A DNA stretch of 64,000 nt from an uncultured Bacteroidales bacterium (GTDB lineage: Bacteria > Bacteroidota > Bacteroidia > Bacteroidales > P3): NCBI GenBank assembly GCA_905233895.1, contig CAJOFL010000006.1, positions 1-64,000 on the forward strand, in the 5' to 3' direction. The position numbers and the translations under genes were made by a program. Shown one piece after another: positions 17,576 through 25,829 of this stretch. The notes beneath the pieces were generated by a model, which ran no database searches, had not been told where the DNA came from, and worked only from the letters and a program-made list of their open reading frames with translations. How positions within the stretch are numbered: position 1 is the first letter of the stretch; each line of letters opens with the position of its first letter.

Positions 17576-19387
17576 ATGCGCAAGCGTATACTACTGATAG
17601 CATGGTGTTTGACCCTCATGACGGGGGTTGCGGCCCAGCAGACCAATGAGCAGCTGGCGGCCTACTACTATGACCATGGCGAGTTCGCCCAGGCTTCGCA
17701 GCTCTACGAAAGCCTCTACAAGCAGACCACAAACAAGTACTACTACCAGCGCCTGCTCTCAACATACATGGAATTAGGCGATTACCGCAGCGCCTCACGC
17801 CTCGTCGAGCGCCGCCAAAAAGCCTTCCCGAAAGATCTCACCATCCTGGTCGACGAGGGCACCGTCCTCCTGCGCCAGAAACAGGACAAGAAAGCCCTCA
17901 AGGCATTCGACAAAGCCATAGAATCAGTCACTTCCAATCTCCAACCGGTGCCCGACCTGGCCCAAGCCTTCATCGGCATCGGCCGTTACGACTACGCCGC
18001 CCGTACCTACCTCGCCGCCCGCAACAAAAGCCGCAACCGTAGCCTCTACTTTGCCGAACTGACCGGCGTCTACCAACTGATGGGCGACTACAAGGCCATG
18101 ACCGACGAATACTTCGACCTGCTTGACAACAGCCCGGGCATGATGCGCAACGTACAGGTCTCGATGCAGAAAGCCCTTCAGGAGGCGCCCGACCAGCGCC
18201 TGGCCGACGGTGTGCGACGTGCACTCGTGGCCCGTGTGCAGGAACACCCCGACAACAAGACCTACCTCGAGATGATGATATGGTTCTCGCTGCAGCAGAA
18301 CGATTTCCGCTTCGCGCTGGAGCAGGCCGAGGCCGTCGACATCCGCTTCCCCGACCTGGGCGGCGACCAGGTGATGCGCGTGGCCCAAATCTCACAGAAC
18401 AACGACGCCATCGACGTGGCCGCCGACGCCTACCGCTACCTGCAGGGCAAAGGCACAGAAAGCCCCTACTACTTCGCCGCCCGCGTGGGCGAACTGGAAG
18501 TGGAATTCGCCCGTGTGAACAACAACTATACCCTTGATAGCAAGAGCCTTGCTTCGCTCCGCCAGCGTTACCTCACCGCCTTCGACGAGCTTGGAAAGAA
18601 CGAGAGGACCATCCCCCTGCTGCGCCATTTCGCCGCCCTCATGGCCTACCACGGCGGCGATGCCCAGGAGGCAGTCGACGCCCTCGACGACGTGCTCGAG
18701 ATGCCGCGCCTCAAACCACAGGTGCGCGACGAGGTGAAACTCGAACTGGCCGACCTCCTCCTCTTCGCCGGCCAGACCTGGGATGCCTCGCTCCTCTACA
18801 TGCAGGTCGAGAAAGCCAACAAGAACGACATCCTCGGCGCACAGGCCAAGTTCCGCAACGCCCGCCTCTCCTACTACAACCACGACTTCGAGTGGGCCAA
18901 CTCGCAGCTCAAGGTGCTGCGCTCATCAACCTCCAAGCTGGTGGCCAACGACGCCATGGAACTTTCTCTCCTAATATCTGATAACATGGAAGATGACAGT
19001 ACCTACGGCATGCTCGAACTCTTCGCCGACGCCGACCTGCTGCTCTACCGCAACATGCTCGACTCGGCCTGGGCCGGCTACGATGCCATCCAGCGCGCCG
19101 TCCTCTCCCATCCCCTCTTCGACGAAATCCTCATGCGCAAGGCGCAGATCCGCATGAAACAAGCCCGCTATGCCGAGGCCGACAGCCTGCTGGAACGGCT
19201 TGTGTCATTCTACCCCTACGACATCACTGCCGACGACGCCCTCATCCTCCGCGCCGAACTCAACGAGGAGAAACTGGACAACCCCGACGTGGCACGTGAA
19301 TGCTACGAAAAACTCCTGCTCGACTACCCCACCAGCCTCTACACCGACCGCGCCCGCAAACGCTATAACGCCCTCAAAGCAAGATGA
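17576..19387 (+). CDS. Exported tetratricopeptide-repeat protein
   Basis: 603 residues. The signal peptide MRKRILLIAWCLTLMTGVAAQ is followed by helical TPR-like repeats over most of the length (AAYYYDHGEFAQASQLYESL, then YYQRLLSTYMELGDYRSAS, then EILMRKAQIRMKQARYAEAD). It is probably a periplasmic scaffold for protein-protein contacts; the partner is unknown. The start directly follows the tRNA-Lys terminator, leaving no room for a separate promoter, so expression may depend on read-through. The gene overlaps rsmA by four bases. Its coding DNA is markedly GC-rich. Confidence 0.85.
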   Translation: MRKRILLIAWCLTLMTGVAAQQTNEQLAAYYYDHGEFAQASQLYESLYKQTTNKYYYQRLLSTYMELGDYRSASRLVERRQKAFPKDLTILVDEGTVLLRQKQDKKALKAFDKAIESVTSNLQPVPDLAQAFIGIGRYDYAARTYLAARNKSRNRSLYFAELTGVYQLMGDYKAMTDEYFDLLDNSPGMMRNVQVSMQKALQEAPDQRLADGVRRALVARVQEHPDNKTYLEMMIWFSLQQNDFRFALEQAEAVDIRFPDLGGDQVMRVAQISQNNDAIDVAADAYRYLQGKGTESPYYFAARVGELEVEFARVNNNYTLDSKSLASLRQRYLTAFDELGKNERTIPLLRHFAALMAYHGGDAQEAVDALDDVLEMPRLKPQVRDEVKLELADLLLFAGQTWDASLLYMQVEKANKNDILGAQAKFRNARLSYYNHDFEWANSQLKVLRSSTSKLVANDAMELSLLISDNMEDDSTYGMLELFADADLLLYRNMLDSAWAGYDAIQRAVLSHPLFDEILMRKAQIRMKQARYAEADSLLERLVSFYPYDITADDALILRAELNEEKLDNPDVARECYEKLLLDYPTSLYTDRARKRYNALKAR

Positions 19388-20151
19388 ATGAAGTAAAAGC
19401 CAAGAAGTTCCTCGGACAGCATTTCCTGACCGACGAGACGATAGCCCGCCGCATCGTCGACAGCCTCTCGCCCGACTCGCACCGCGTGTTGGAGATAGGT
19501 CCCGGCATGGGAGTGCTGACCAAATACCTCATCGAGCGACCGGATACCGACTTCCACGTGGTGGAGATCGACCGCGAGAGCGTGGCCTGGCTCCACGACC
19601 ACTACCCCACCCTCCACGTCATCGAGGGCGATTTCCTAAAGTTAGACCTAAGCGCCTTATTCCATGACCATTACGCCATCATCGGAAACTTCCCCTATAA
19701 CATCTCGTCTCAGATTTTGTTCCGCGTCTTCGAATGCCGCAACGAGGTGAGCGAGGTGGTGGGAATGTTCCAGAAAGAGGTGGCCGAGCGGGTGGCCGAA
19801 GGGCCTGGAAGCAAGACTTATGGCATCCTCTCCGTGCTGCTTGGAGCCTTCTTCGACGTGGAATACCTTTTCACCGTCCACGAGCACGTCTTCAACCCGC
19901 CGCCCAAAGTCAAAAGCGCCGTCATCCGGCTGAAGCGCAACGATGTAACACACTTGGATTGCGATGAGCAACTCTTCGTGCAGGTAGTAAAGGCGGGCTT
20001 CAATCAGCGGCGCAAGACGCTCCGCAACGCCCTGCGGTCGGCCGGTCTCGCAATCGATGCAGTACCCGAAGAGACCCTTGCCAAACGGGCCGAACAACTC
20101 TCCGTCGACGAATTTATAACCCTTACAAAAACCATAGAATCATGCATATAG
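19384..20151 (+). CDS. rsmA: 16S rRNA dimethyladenosine transferase RsmA (KsgA)
   Basis: 255 residues. SAM-dependent dimethylation of A1518 and A1519 in helix 45 of 16S rRNA, a late step of small-subunit assembly. KKFLGQHFL is at the N-terminus, the SAM motif VLEIGPGMGVLTKYL at about 36-50, the catalytic NFPYNIS at about 101 and the C-terminal FNQRRKTLRNAL at about 205. It overlaps the TPR gene by ATGA and the membrane-protein gene by ten bases, indicating co-transcription. Confidence 0.95.
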   Translation: MNEVKAKKFLGQHFLTDETIARRIVDSLSPDSHRVLEIGPGMGVLTKYLIERPDTDFHVVEIDRESVAWLHDHYPTLHVIEGDFLKLDLSALFHDHYAIIGNFPYNISSQILFRVFECRNEVSEVVGMFQKEVAERVAEGPGSKTYGILSVLLGAFFDVEYLFTVHEHVFNPPPKVKSAVIRLKRNDVTHLDCDEQLFVQVVKAGFNQRRKTLRNALRSAGLAIDAVPEETLAKRAEQLSVDEFITLTKTIESCI

Positions 20152-20720
20152 CCGCCTATATCGTATTGTCACTGGCCTTTGCCATCAGCAACATGCTCCT
20201 CTTCCGCCGCTGTGCGGAGCATGCCCCCATACGACTAACCAGGGGCCTCTGGCTGTCGTTCTTCGTGGCCGCGGTACAGGCCGCCCTCTTCATGGGCAGT
20301 ATGGCCATCGGCAACCTGCTGCGTTTCGAACTGCCCGACAACCCCGATGCTTTCCGCCAAGCCAACGCACTCATCTTCTTTGGCCTCGCCATCTTCGTCA
20401 TGTTGCGCATGCTCCTGCCCTACCTGCGCCGCGAACCCAAATTGCCTCTCTTCGACCTCACCAACGACAAGATACACATAGCAATGGCCATCACCGCCGC
20501 CGTCAACCCGCTGCTGGTGGGCCTCGGTGCCGGCTTCGTGGCCACCTCGGCCCAGTTCAGCATCGTCCTCCCGCTGGTGATGCTGGTGCTTATGTGGCTC
20601 TTCGGCTACTGGGGCGTGATGCTCGGCCGCCGCAAAGTGGAGATGCGCCCCCGCCGCTGGATGGTTATCGCCGCCGTCCTCCTGCTCGGCACCGCCATCG
20701 CCGCCCTGGTCAACGCCTGA
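20142..20720 (+). CDS. Six-helix integral membrane protein, MntP-like
   Basis: 192 residues, nearly all hydrophobic, with about six membrane spans (IVLSLAFAISNMLLF, LSFFVAAVQAALFMGSMAIG, LIFFGLAIFVMLRMLL, AMAITAAVNPLLVGLGAGFV, IVLPLVMLVLMWLFGYWGVM, WMVIAAVLLLGTAIAALV). Size and helix pattern resemble the MntP/DUF204 manganese exporters, but the acidic residue expected in the first helix is not evident, so substrate and even family are uncertain. It is translationally coupled to rsmA. Confidence 0.55.
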   Translation: MHIAAYIVLSLAFAISNMLLFRRCAEHAPIRLTRGLWLSFFVAAVQAALFMGSMAIGNLLRFELPDNPDAFRQANALIFFGLAIFVMLRMLLPYLRREPKLPLFDLTNDKIHIAMAITAAVNPLLVGLGAGFVATSAQFSIVLPLVMLVLMWLFGYWGVMLGRRKVEMRPRRWMVIAAVLLLGTAIAALVNA

Positions 20721-20733
20721 GCGGGAAGAAAAT

Positions 20734-20764
20734 TTTGCCGGTTCGGAAAAAGTTCGTATCTTTG
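20734..20764 (+). promoter_or_regulatory. Promoter of the MNT/HEPN toxin-antitoxin pair
   Basis: -33 TTTG (20734-20737) and -7 TATCTTTG (20757-20764) with a 19-base spacer; the start follows at 20783. Confidence 0.75.
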
Positions 20765-20782
20765 CAAAAAATTCAATGATGT

Positions 20783-21079
20783 ATGGACGCATCGACAAAC
20801 AAGATAATTAGTGATTACTTTGCCACACAACCGGTATTGCGGGCATGGGTGTTCGGTTCTTATGCCCGTGGGGAGGAACGTGAAGACAGTGACATCGACT
20901 TACTAGTTGAATTGGATGAGAGCCAACGCATTGGACTTAAATTCTTTGGCATGTATGTAGACTTAAAAGAACTACTTGGCAGAGAAGTCGATCTGGTCGC
21001 CGACGGATGCCTGAAACCATTCGCTGTAAAAACCGCCAACCGAGATAAAATACTAATCTATGAGAGAGGCCGCGCGTGA
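20783..21079 (+). CDS. mntA: MntA-type nucleotidyltransferase antitoxin
   Basis: 98 residues. Minimal nucleotidyltransferase with GSYARGEEREDSDIDLLVEL at about 25-44, that is, GSxxR(G)x9-12DxD, plus a third acidic residue in REVDLVAD. In known MntA/HepT modules this protein AMPylates a Tyr of the HEPN toxin and so blocks it. It overlaps the toxin gene by 20 bases, the usual arrangement for the pair, and has its own promoter. Confidence 0.88.
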   Translation: MDASTNKIISDYFATQPVLRAWVFGSYARGEEREDSDIDLLVELDESQRIGLKFFGMYVDLKELLGREVDLVADGCLKPFAVKTANRDKILIYERGRA

Positions 21080-21401
21080 CAGAGAAAGGTTGCTTCATAT
21101 CAAAGAAGCCATCGAAAGGATAAATCGCTATATTGAAGGTATCCAACTTGATACCCTTCGGAACGATGACATGCGATACTATGCCGTGGTGAAAAATATC
21201 GAAATCATCGGAGAAGCGGCGAATATGCTGACTGTAGAGTTCCGCAATGCACATCCAAAAACGCAATGGAAAATGATAATCGGTATGCGTAATTATATTA
21301 CACACGAATATTTCCAAGTAAAATTTGGAGTAGTCAAAGAGGTGCTTACGCTAGACCTGCCAGAACTCAAGGAACAAATTGACGCTTACTTGTCAGAGTA
21401 A
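21060..21401 (+). CDS. hepT: HEPN-domain ribonuclease toxin (HepT)
   Basis: 113 residues, all-helical DUF86/HEPN domain. The catalytic Rx4H motif is RNYITH at about 80-85, followed by EY, whose Tyr is the AMPylation site known in this family. The KNIEIIGEAANML segment is also typical. It acts as an RNase toxin neutralised by the MntA gene that overlaps it. The pair ends at the terminator at 21423-21463. Confidence 0.88.
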   Translation: MREAARDRERLLHIKEAIERINRYIEGIQLDTLRNDDMRYYAVVKNIEIIGEAANMLTVEFRNAHPKTQWKMIIGMRNYITHEYFQVKFGVVKEVLTLDLPELKEQIDAYLSE

Positions 21402-21422
21402 GAACTCCTCATCCCACCCATA

Positions 21423-21463
21423 GCCGCGGGCCGCAAAAATGCTCCCCGCGGCATTATTTTTTT
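21423..21463 (+). terminator. Terminator of the toxin-antitoxin pair
   Basis: GCCGCGGG (21423-21430) pairs with CCCGCGGC (21445-21452), followed by a T-rich tail. The tail also supplies the TTTG of the next promoter. Confidence 0.8.
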
Positions 21464-21491
21464 GTCATTTAAGAAAATAGTCGTATCTTTG
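21461..21491 (+). promoter_or_regulatory. Promoter of the lipoprotein operon with long leader
   Basis: -33 TTTG (21461-21464) and -7 TATCTTTG (21484-21491), spacer 19. The next convincing gene starts at 21828, so the leader is about 330 bases. It holds two start-stop pairs (ATGTAA and ATGTAG near 21508-21522) and a possible 54-codon frame at 21543-21707. Confidence 0.7.
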
Positions 21492-21542
21492 CACCGACAA
21501 AAACATTATGTAAAATATGTAGAAAAAGGTAAAACAACAATA

Positions 21543-21707
21543 ATGAGCCTGAAGCTCTTGTTTCCTCTGGTAAACGGTCTGGAAAACTTATATCACGATA
21601 CGGAAATAAGATTGCGGATTGCTTCACGCATTGGCGTGGATTCTTTCCCCACTTATTTGTATCAAGGTATTCCAGACCACCATCCAGAAAATAAGCGGTA
21701 CCATTGA
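21543..21707 (+). CDS. Possible 54-residue leader ORF, unrecognised
   Basis: Begins MSLKLLFPLVNGLENLYHDT and ends at 21707. No family is recognised and there is no signal peptide or known motif. It follows the promoter at 21461-21491 by about 50 bases and precedes the lipoprotein gene by 120 bases. Base composition is lower in GC than that of the well-supported neighbours. It could be a small protein, a leader peptide or chance. Confidence 0.25.
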   Translation: MSLKLLFPLVNGLENLYHDTEIRLRIASRIGVDSFPTYLYQGIPDHHPENKRYH

Positions 21708-21827
21708 AAGGATTTACGCCTTTCTTTATTCCCCTCTATTTAACCATTGGCTTCCGGCATATTGTCAGGAGATTATTTTTTATTATCAACTTAAAACTGA
21801 TGAGCCAACAGGATAAAACGGCACTTT

Positions 21828-22247
21828 ATGATGAAAAAGAATGTGTGTAGAATCACGATAGTCCTGACTATCTGCATCGCTGCTTTGTCATTGACATCAT
21901 GTCTAAAAGAGACTTGGGATTTCAATTATCCTAAAGAACAACTTTGTGCTGGTTGGTGGGGGGCAACCTATTATTCCCCTAACGGCAGTTCCTGGACGAG
22001 TTTGGCAGACCTTGGAGAATACAACGAATTAAGATTCTGGGAGGATGGAGACTTTTCCTCTATTGGAATGTTTGAGGCAAGTGCAAAAACCCATACATGG
22101 GAGGCCCACGGCAACCAAATAATCATCTATATGAATAATGATAAACCATTACAAACTTATACTGTTCAGTCCTGGGATGGAAGAAACATCGAATTGAAGA
22201 TGGACGTTGGCAGTTCAACGGCTTACTTTAAATATACACTTAAATAA
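21828..22247 (+). CDS. Small lipoprotein with lipocalin-like build
   Basis: 139 residues. A lipoprotein signal (ITIVLTICIAALSLTSC) with Cys at about 25-26 suggests lipid anchoring. The rest is predicted as short beta strands with many Trp (LCAGWWGATYYSPNG, LRFWEDGDFSSIGMF, IIIYMNNDKPLQTYTV), like the lipocalin-type lipoproteins common in Bacteroidales. No function can be assigned. It is followed at 20 bases by the next exported protein and shares the lower GC of that pair. Confidence 0.65.
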   Translation: MMKKNVCRITIVLTICIAALSLTSCLKETWDFNYPKEQLCAGWWGATYYSPNGSSWTSLADLGEYNELRFWEDGDFSSIGMFEASAKTHTWEAHGNQIIIYMNNDKPLQTYTVQSWDGRNIELKMDVGSSTAYFKYTLK

Positions 22248-22266
22248 ACACGAATTAAAACGCATC

Positions 22267-23016
22267 ATGAAAAGAAAAATATCATTAACCATTCTTTTGC
22301 TCTTTTGTATCGCAGCCACGGCGCAGGATGTTATTACGACAAAAGATGGCGAGGACATTCAGGCAAAAGTACTTGAAATAACTCAAACGGATATCAAGTA
22401 CAAAAAATATAGTAATCCTGATGGGCCGATATACTCCATAAGTAAAAGCGAGGTTCTAATTGTTCGTTATGAGAACGGGGAAAAGGAAGTCTTCAAAGAC
22501 ATCACCAAAAACTACAAGCCTAACACCACATATAATGTCAAGGAAGGTATGAGCTATTCCGAGTATAAGGATTTCTATGATAAAAAAATGTACGTTCACC
22601 AACCAGGAGACCCTTATAATCCAAGCGGCGCTGGAGTTGCATCTTTTTTTATACCTGGACTTGGTCAGGGAATCGCTGACGAATGGGGGCGTGGAGCATT
22701 ATTCTTTCTTGCGAATCTTGGATTAGGCATCGGTTCTGGCATAACATATTATGGCATGCTCAACTACCGTGAACCATACAAAACCAATAACACATACTAT
22801 TTCTTGATTATCACTGCAACTCGATTGGCCATTGACATTTGGAGCATTACTGATGCAGTTAAAATTGCGAAAGTAAAGAACATGTATAATCAAGACATAC
22901 GTGGGAAAAGAACAGCTCAACTTGACTGTACCCTCACGCCATTTATTACCACAACCCCCACACTGAGAAATGACAATACAGCAATAACCGGACTCTCCCT
23001 TAATTTCTCTTTTTAA
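22267..23016 (+). CDS. Exported protein with DUF5683-like membrane region
   Basis: 249 residues from ATG 22267, chosen because it begins a clear signal peptide (MKRKISLTILLLFCIAATAQ). Residues 21-75 form the common Bacteroidota stretch DVITTKDGEDIQAKVLEI followed by IKYKKYSNPDGPIYSI and IVRYENGEKEVF. Residues about 115-195 hold two hydrophobic segments with the FIPGLGQGIADEWGRGALF pattern seen in DUF5683-type proteins. Probably envelope-located; role unknown. Longer upstream starts would destroy the signal peptide. Confidence 0.65.
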   Translation: MKRKISLTILLLFCIAATAQDVITTKDGEDIQAKVLEITQTDIKYKKYSNPDGPIYSISKSEVLIVRYENGEKEVFKDITKNYKPNTTYNVKEGMSYSEYKDFYDKKMYVHQPGDPYNPSGAGVASFFIPGLGQGIADEWGRGALFFLANLGLGIGSGITYYGMLNYREPYKTNNTYYFLIITATRLAIDIWSITDAVKIAKVKNMYNQDIRGKRTAQLDCTLTPFITTTPTLRNDNTAITGLSLNFSF

Positions 23017-23107
23017 TTTAGAGAGTATCATCAAGCATTTGCTGCAATCCAATCCCTTAAATGGGTAAATAGGTTCACTTATTTGAGTGAACCTATTTTA
23101 TTATAGG

Positions 23108-23143
23108 CCAAAGGGGCTAAAAGGACTAAAGAGGCTAAAAGCA
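23108..23143. repeat. Short CTAAAAG-type tandem repeats before the four-helix-bundle gene
   Basis: Three imperfect 9-10-base units: GGGGCTAAAAG, GACTAAAGAG and GCTAAAAG. The same words recur on the far side of the gene at 23785-23836. Confidence 0.6.
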
Positions 23144-23159
23144 TCTTTTACTGAACTTT

Positions 23160-23193
23160 TTTGGTACTATTTTGGAAAAAAGTTGTACTTTTG
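23160..23193 (+). promoter_or_regulatory. Promoter of the four-helix-bundle gene
   Basis: -7 TACTTTTG at 23186-23193 and TTTG at 23160-23163, spacer 22, lying between the repeat tract and the ATG at 23213. Confidence 0.6.
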
Positions 23194-23212
23194 CATCGAG
23201 AAACAATGTTTT

Positions 23213-23782
23213 ATGGCAGAAGAAACAACTTCGTTCATTGCACAGAAAGGTGACTATAAAAACCTGATTGCTTTCCAAAAGTCGGAGTGCATCTACGATA
23301 TAACTTTCTATTTTGCAAACAAGTACCTCGCCAAGGGTGACCGCACCATCGACCAAATGGTACAAGCGGCCCGTAGTGGCAAGCAAAACATTGCAGAAGG
23401 AGCGGCTGCCGGTACCACATCAAGTGAGACGGAACTGAAACTGATAAATGTCGCAAAAGCCAGCCTTCAAGAACTTAAACTCGACTATGAAGACTATCTC
23501 CGCGTAAGGAATATTCCTCAATGGAAACTGGGAGAACCCAAGTTTGAGCAGACCCGCAAGGTCTGCGCCAGCCATAACGACTCAGCATACTACCGACAAG
23601 CTATTGAAACAAGGTCGGACGAAGTGATTGCCAATACCGCCATTATACTCATCAACCAGACCGACTACATGCTCAAGCACCTGTTCGACCGGCTGAAACA
23701 GGAATTCCTGGAGCATGGTGGAATTAAAGAAGAAATGACAAGAGGAAGGCTGGAGTATCGGAAGAAACAGAAAGGGTATTGA
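23213..23782 (+). CDS. Four-helix-bundle protein with suffix domain (S23/IVS-type)
   Basis: 189 residues from ATG 23213. Helices 1-4 match the four-helix-bundle family first known from 23S rRNA intervening sequences (LIAFQKSECIYDITFYFANK, DQMVQAARSGKQNIAEGAAA, SETELKLINVAKASLQELKL). A C-terminal extension (about 120-189) matches the separate suffix domain seen in Bacteroidota. The bundle fold is shared with the Avd accessory protein of diversity-generating retroelements, but no reverse transcriptase or template repeat is nearby. The biological role of free-standing members is unknown. Confidence 0.8.
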   Translation: MAEETTSFIAQKGDYKNLIAFQKSECIYDITFYFANKYLAKGDRTIDQMVQAARSGKQNIAEGAAAGTTSSETELKLINVAKASLQELKLDYEDYLRVRNIPQWKLGEPKFEQTRKVCASHNDSAYYRQAIETRSDEVIANTAIILINQTDYMLKHLFDRLKQEFLEHGGIKEEMTRGRLEYRKKQKGY

Positions 23783-23784
23783 GA

Positions 23785-23887
23785 TTTTAAAAGACTAAAA
23801 AGGCTAAAAGGGCAAAAGGGGCTTAAAAGACTAAAGAGAATTTTAAGGGTTTATGCCTTTTAGTCTTTTTAGACCTTTTAGACCTTA
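23785..23887. terminator. Repeat tract forming a bidirectional terminator
   Basis: Tandem RRCTAAAAG units (23785-23836) are followed by inverted copies (CCTTTTAGTCTTTTTAGACC, 23856-23875). AAAAGACTAAA (23825-23835) pairs with TTTAGTCTTTT (23859-23869). The tract lies between two convergent genes and has A-rich and T-rich flanks suited to termination from both sides. Confidence 0.65.
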
Positions 23888-25714
23888 CTTAAGAGCAATA
23901 ATTCTCATCAAGCACTCGTGGCAGTCGAACTCCAACTGGAAGCGGCGGGTGTTGTTGACCAACACCAACTTATCGGTGGGCTGCAGGGGAACCTGCGGGC
24001 CGCCGTTGCTTTTACCTTGTAGGCAGCAACCCAACTCGTAACGCAAACAATACTTGGTGGTCATCAGGGCTTTACCGTCGTAGTCGGCTGTCAGCTCCAC
24101 ACCACGCTCTATCTTGTTTATTCCATGATGATTATAGAACTCTTCAGCTTTGCTGTTGACCACATTGGCACGGTAGTCAAGATCCGTGGACGGATAGGGC
24201 TCACAGCGGTCGATACGCTGGCAGTCGGCAGGATGGAAGTAGCTTATTCTATGTTCTATAAGCCGCTCTACTGCCTCGCGTCGCAACTCGTTCAGCACCG
24301 ATGCGGGAAGGAAATATTGCCCTTCGGTGGTATCCTCCATCTTAACGGCAACAAACGGCGAGTCACCCAACTTGGATAACTGCTTTACTATCAAAGCTGA
24401 AGCCTTCTCCAACGAACCAGTTACCGGCTGATGTTCGGCGGCAATCGACCGCGTGACCGTCAGGCCATCTTCGTCTTCCACCTCCAAGGTAAACCCGTCA
24501 TCAGCGGACGAGAAGCGCAACCGTACACCAATCTTACGCTCGGCTGAGCGGCCGGCGAGTTGTTTCTCAAATCGTTGGTCATTGTTGCGCCAGATTGGCG
24601 TACCGACCTTGATATCAGGCATTACATTTGGAATCACGGTACGCCCTTGCACCCCGTTGACCATAAACCCTTGCAAGCGCCCGTCGGAATCGAAAAAACA
24701 GAGTCCGTCGCCATTGGCGAATGGCTCTACCCCACTGATAGTAAGCGACGTGCGCCCAACTGAGGTCACCTCGCCTATCCGCTTGCCGAGTGACTTCTGG
24801 GTAGCAAACGAGGCCATCGGCTGACGCTGACGGAGGAAATAGTCGGTATATCCGCGGTTGAAGGTACGATCGGGGTCGGGGGTGAAAAAGAATTTGCAGG
24901 TTCCTGACGAAGCACGTTCATGGCCATCCATCATGGAATCAAGCAACTGGCGATAGTAGGCGGTGATATTTTTCACGTACGAGATATCCTTCAGGCGACC
25001 CTCTATCTTGAACGACGTGATGCCGGCATCTATCATAGATGCAAGTTGTTGGCTGGCGTTGAAGTCGCGCAGCGAGAGCAGATGGCGGTCTTTGATGAGC
25101 AGGCGTCCGTCGGAGGTATAGAGGTCGTAGGTGGAGCGGCAGGGCTGCGAGCAGCATCCGCGGTTGCCGCTGCGACCATTAAGGTACTGGCTCATATAGC
25201 ATTGTCCGCTGTAGCTGACGCAGAGTGCTCCATGCACGAACGCTTCGAGATCGACGCTGGTGGCAGCACGTATGGCCCGAACCTGCTCAAGGGAAGTCTC
25301 GCGGGCAAGGATGATTCGACGGAAGCCTGCTGATTCCATGAACTTTATCCGCTCTATGGAGGCGTTGTGACACTGGGTGCTGGCATGCAGCTCGATAGGG
25401 GGTAAGTCGCACTCGAGCAAGCCAAGATCCTGAATGATAAGGGCGTCGACACCCATATTGTAGAGCTGGCGGATCATGCCAACGGCAGGCTCCAGTTCGT
25501 CGTCAAAAAGGATAGTATTGACGGTGGCAAACACCTTGGAACCATAGAGATGGGCATATTTGACAAGTGCCTCGATGTCGTTGAGGGTATTTGTGGCGGC
25601 AGCCCGGGCGCCGAAAGCGGGGGCGCCTACATAGAGGGCGTCGGCACCGTGGTTGACGGCCTCACGGCCGAACTCCAGGTTCTTGGCAGGTGAAAGCAGT
25701 TCAAGTTTGCTCAT
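23885..25714 (-). CDS. U32 family peptidase / RNA hydroxylation protein
   Basis: 609 residues from ATG 25714 (MSKLELLSPAKNLEFG). The N-terminal TIM-barrel domain shows HGADALYVG, FATVNTILFDDEL and the Cys-rich HGALCVSYSGQCYMS...GCCSQPC cluster of about 165-200. In E. coli homologues (RlhA, TrhP) this cluster supports hydroxylation of rRNA or tRNA. The extended C-terminal half (about 320-609) is the long form common in Bacteroidales. The name peptidase is historical; an RNA-modification role is more likely. Divergent from the phosphohexomutase gene. Confidence 0.88.
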   Translation of the reverse strand: MSKLELLSPAKNLEFGREAVNHGADALYVGAPAFGARAAATNTLNDIEALVKYAHLYGSKVFATVNTILFDDELEPAVGMIRQLYNMGVDALIIQDLGLLECDLPPIELHASTQCHNASIERIKFMESAGFRRIILARETSLEQVRAIRAATSVDLEAFVHGALCVSYSGQCYMSQYLNGRSGNRGCCSQPCRSTYDLYTSDGRLLIKDRHLLSLRDFNASQQLASMIDAGITSFKIEGRLKDISYVKNITAYYRQLLDSMMDGHERASSGTCKFFFTPDPDRTFNRGYTDYFLRQRQPMASFATQKSLGKRIGEVTSVGRTSLTISGVEPFANGDGLCFFDSDGRLQGFMVNGVQGRTVIPNVMPDIKVGTPIWRNNDQRFEKQLAGRSAERKIGVRLRFSSADDGFTLEVEDEDGLTVTRSIAAEHQPVTGSLEKASALIVKQLSKLGDSPFVAVKMEDTTEGQYFLPASVLNELRREAVERLIEHRISYFHPADCQRIDRCEPYPSTDLDYRANVVNSKAEEFYNHHGINKIERGVELTADYDGKALMTTKYCLRYELGCCLQGKSNGGPQVPLQPTDKLVLVNNTRRFQLEFDCHECLMRIIALK

Positions 25715-25829
25715 TACCCCATAGTAACGGCATGGATAGTGATTTATTGCGCGCACGCCACTTTATTTGAACAGATACACAATAAAAAAGCCTTTTTGGA
25801 GTTATCCATTTATCAAATACATTAAAACT

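Noticed and set aside
23213-23782. Diversity-generating retroelement accessory gene (Avd)
   Set aside because: Fold is shared, but no reverse transcriptase, template repeat or variable repeat was seen nearby.
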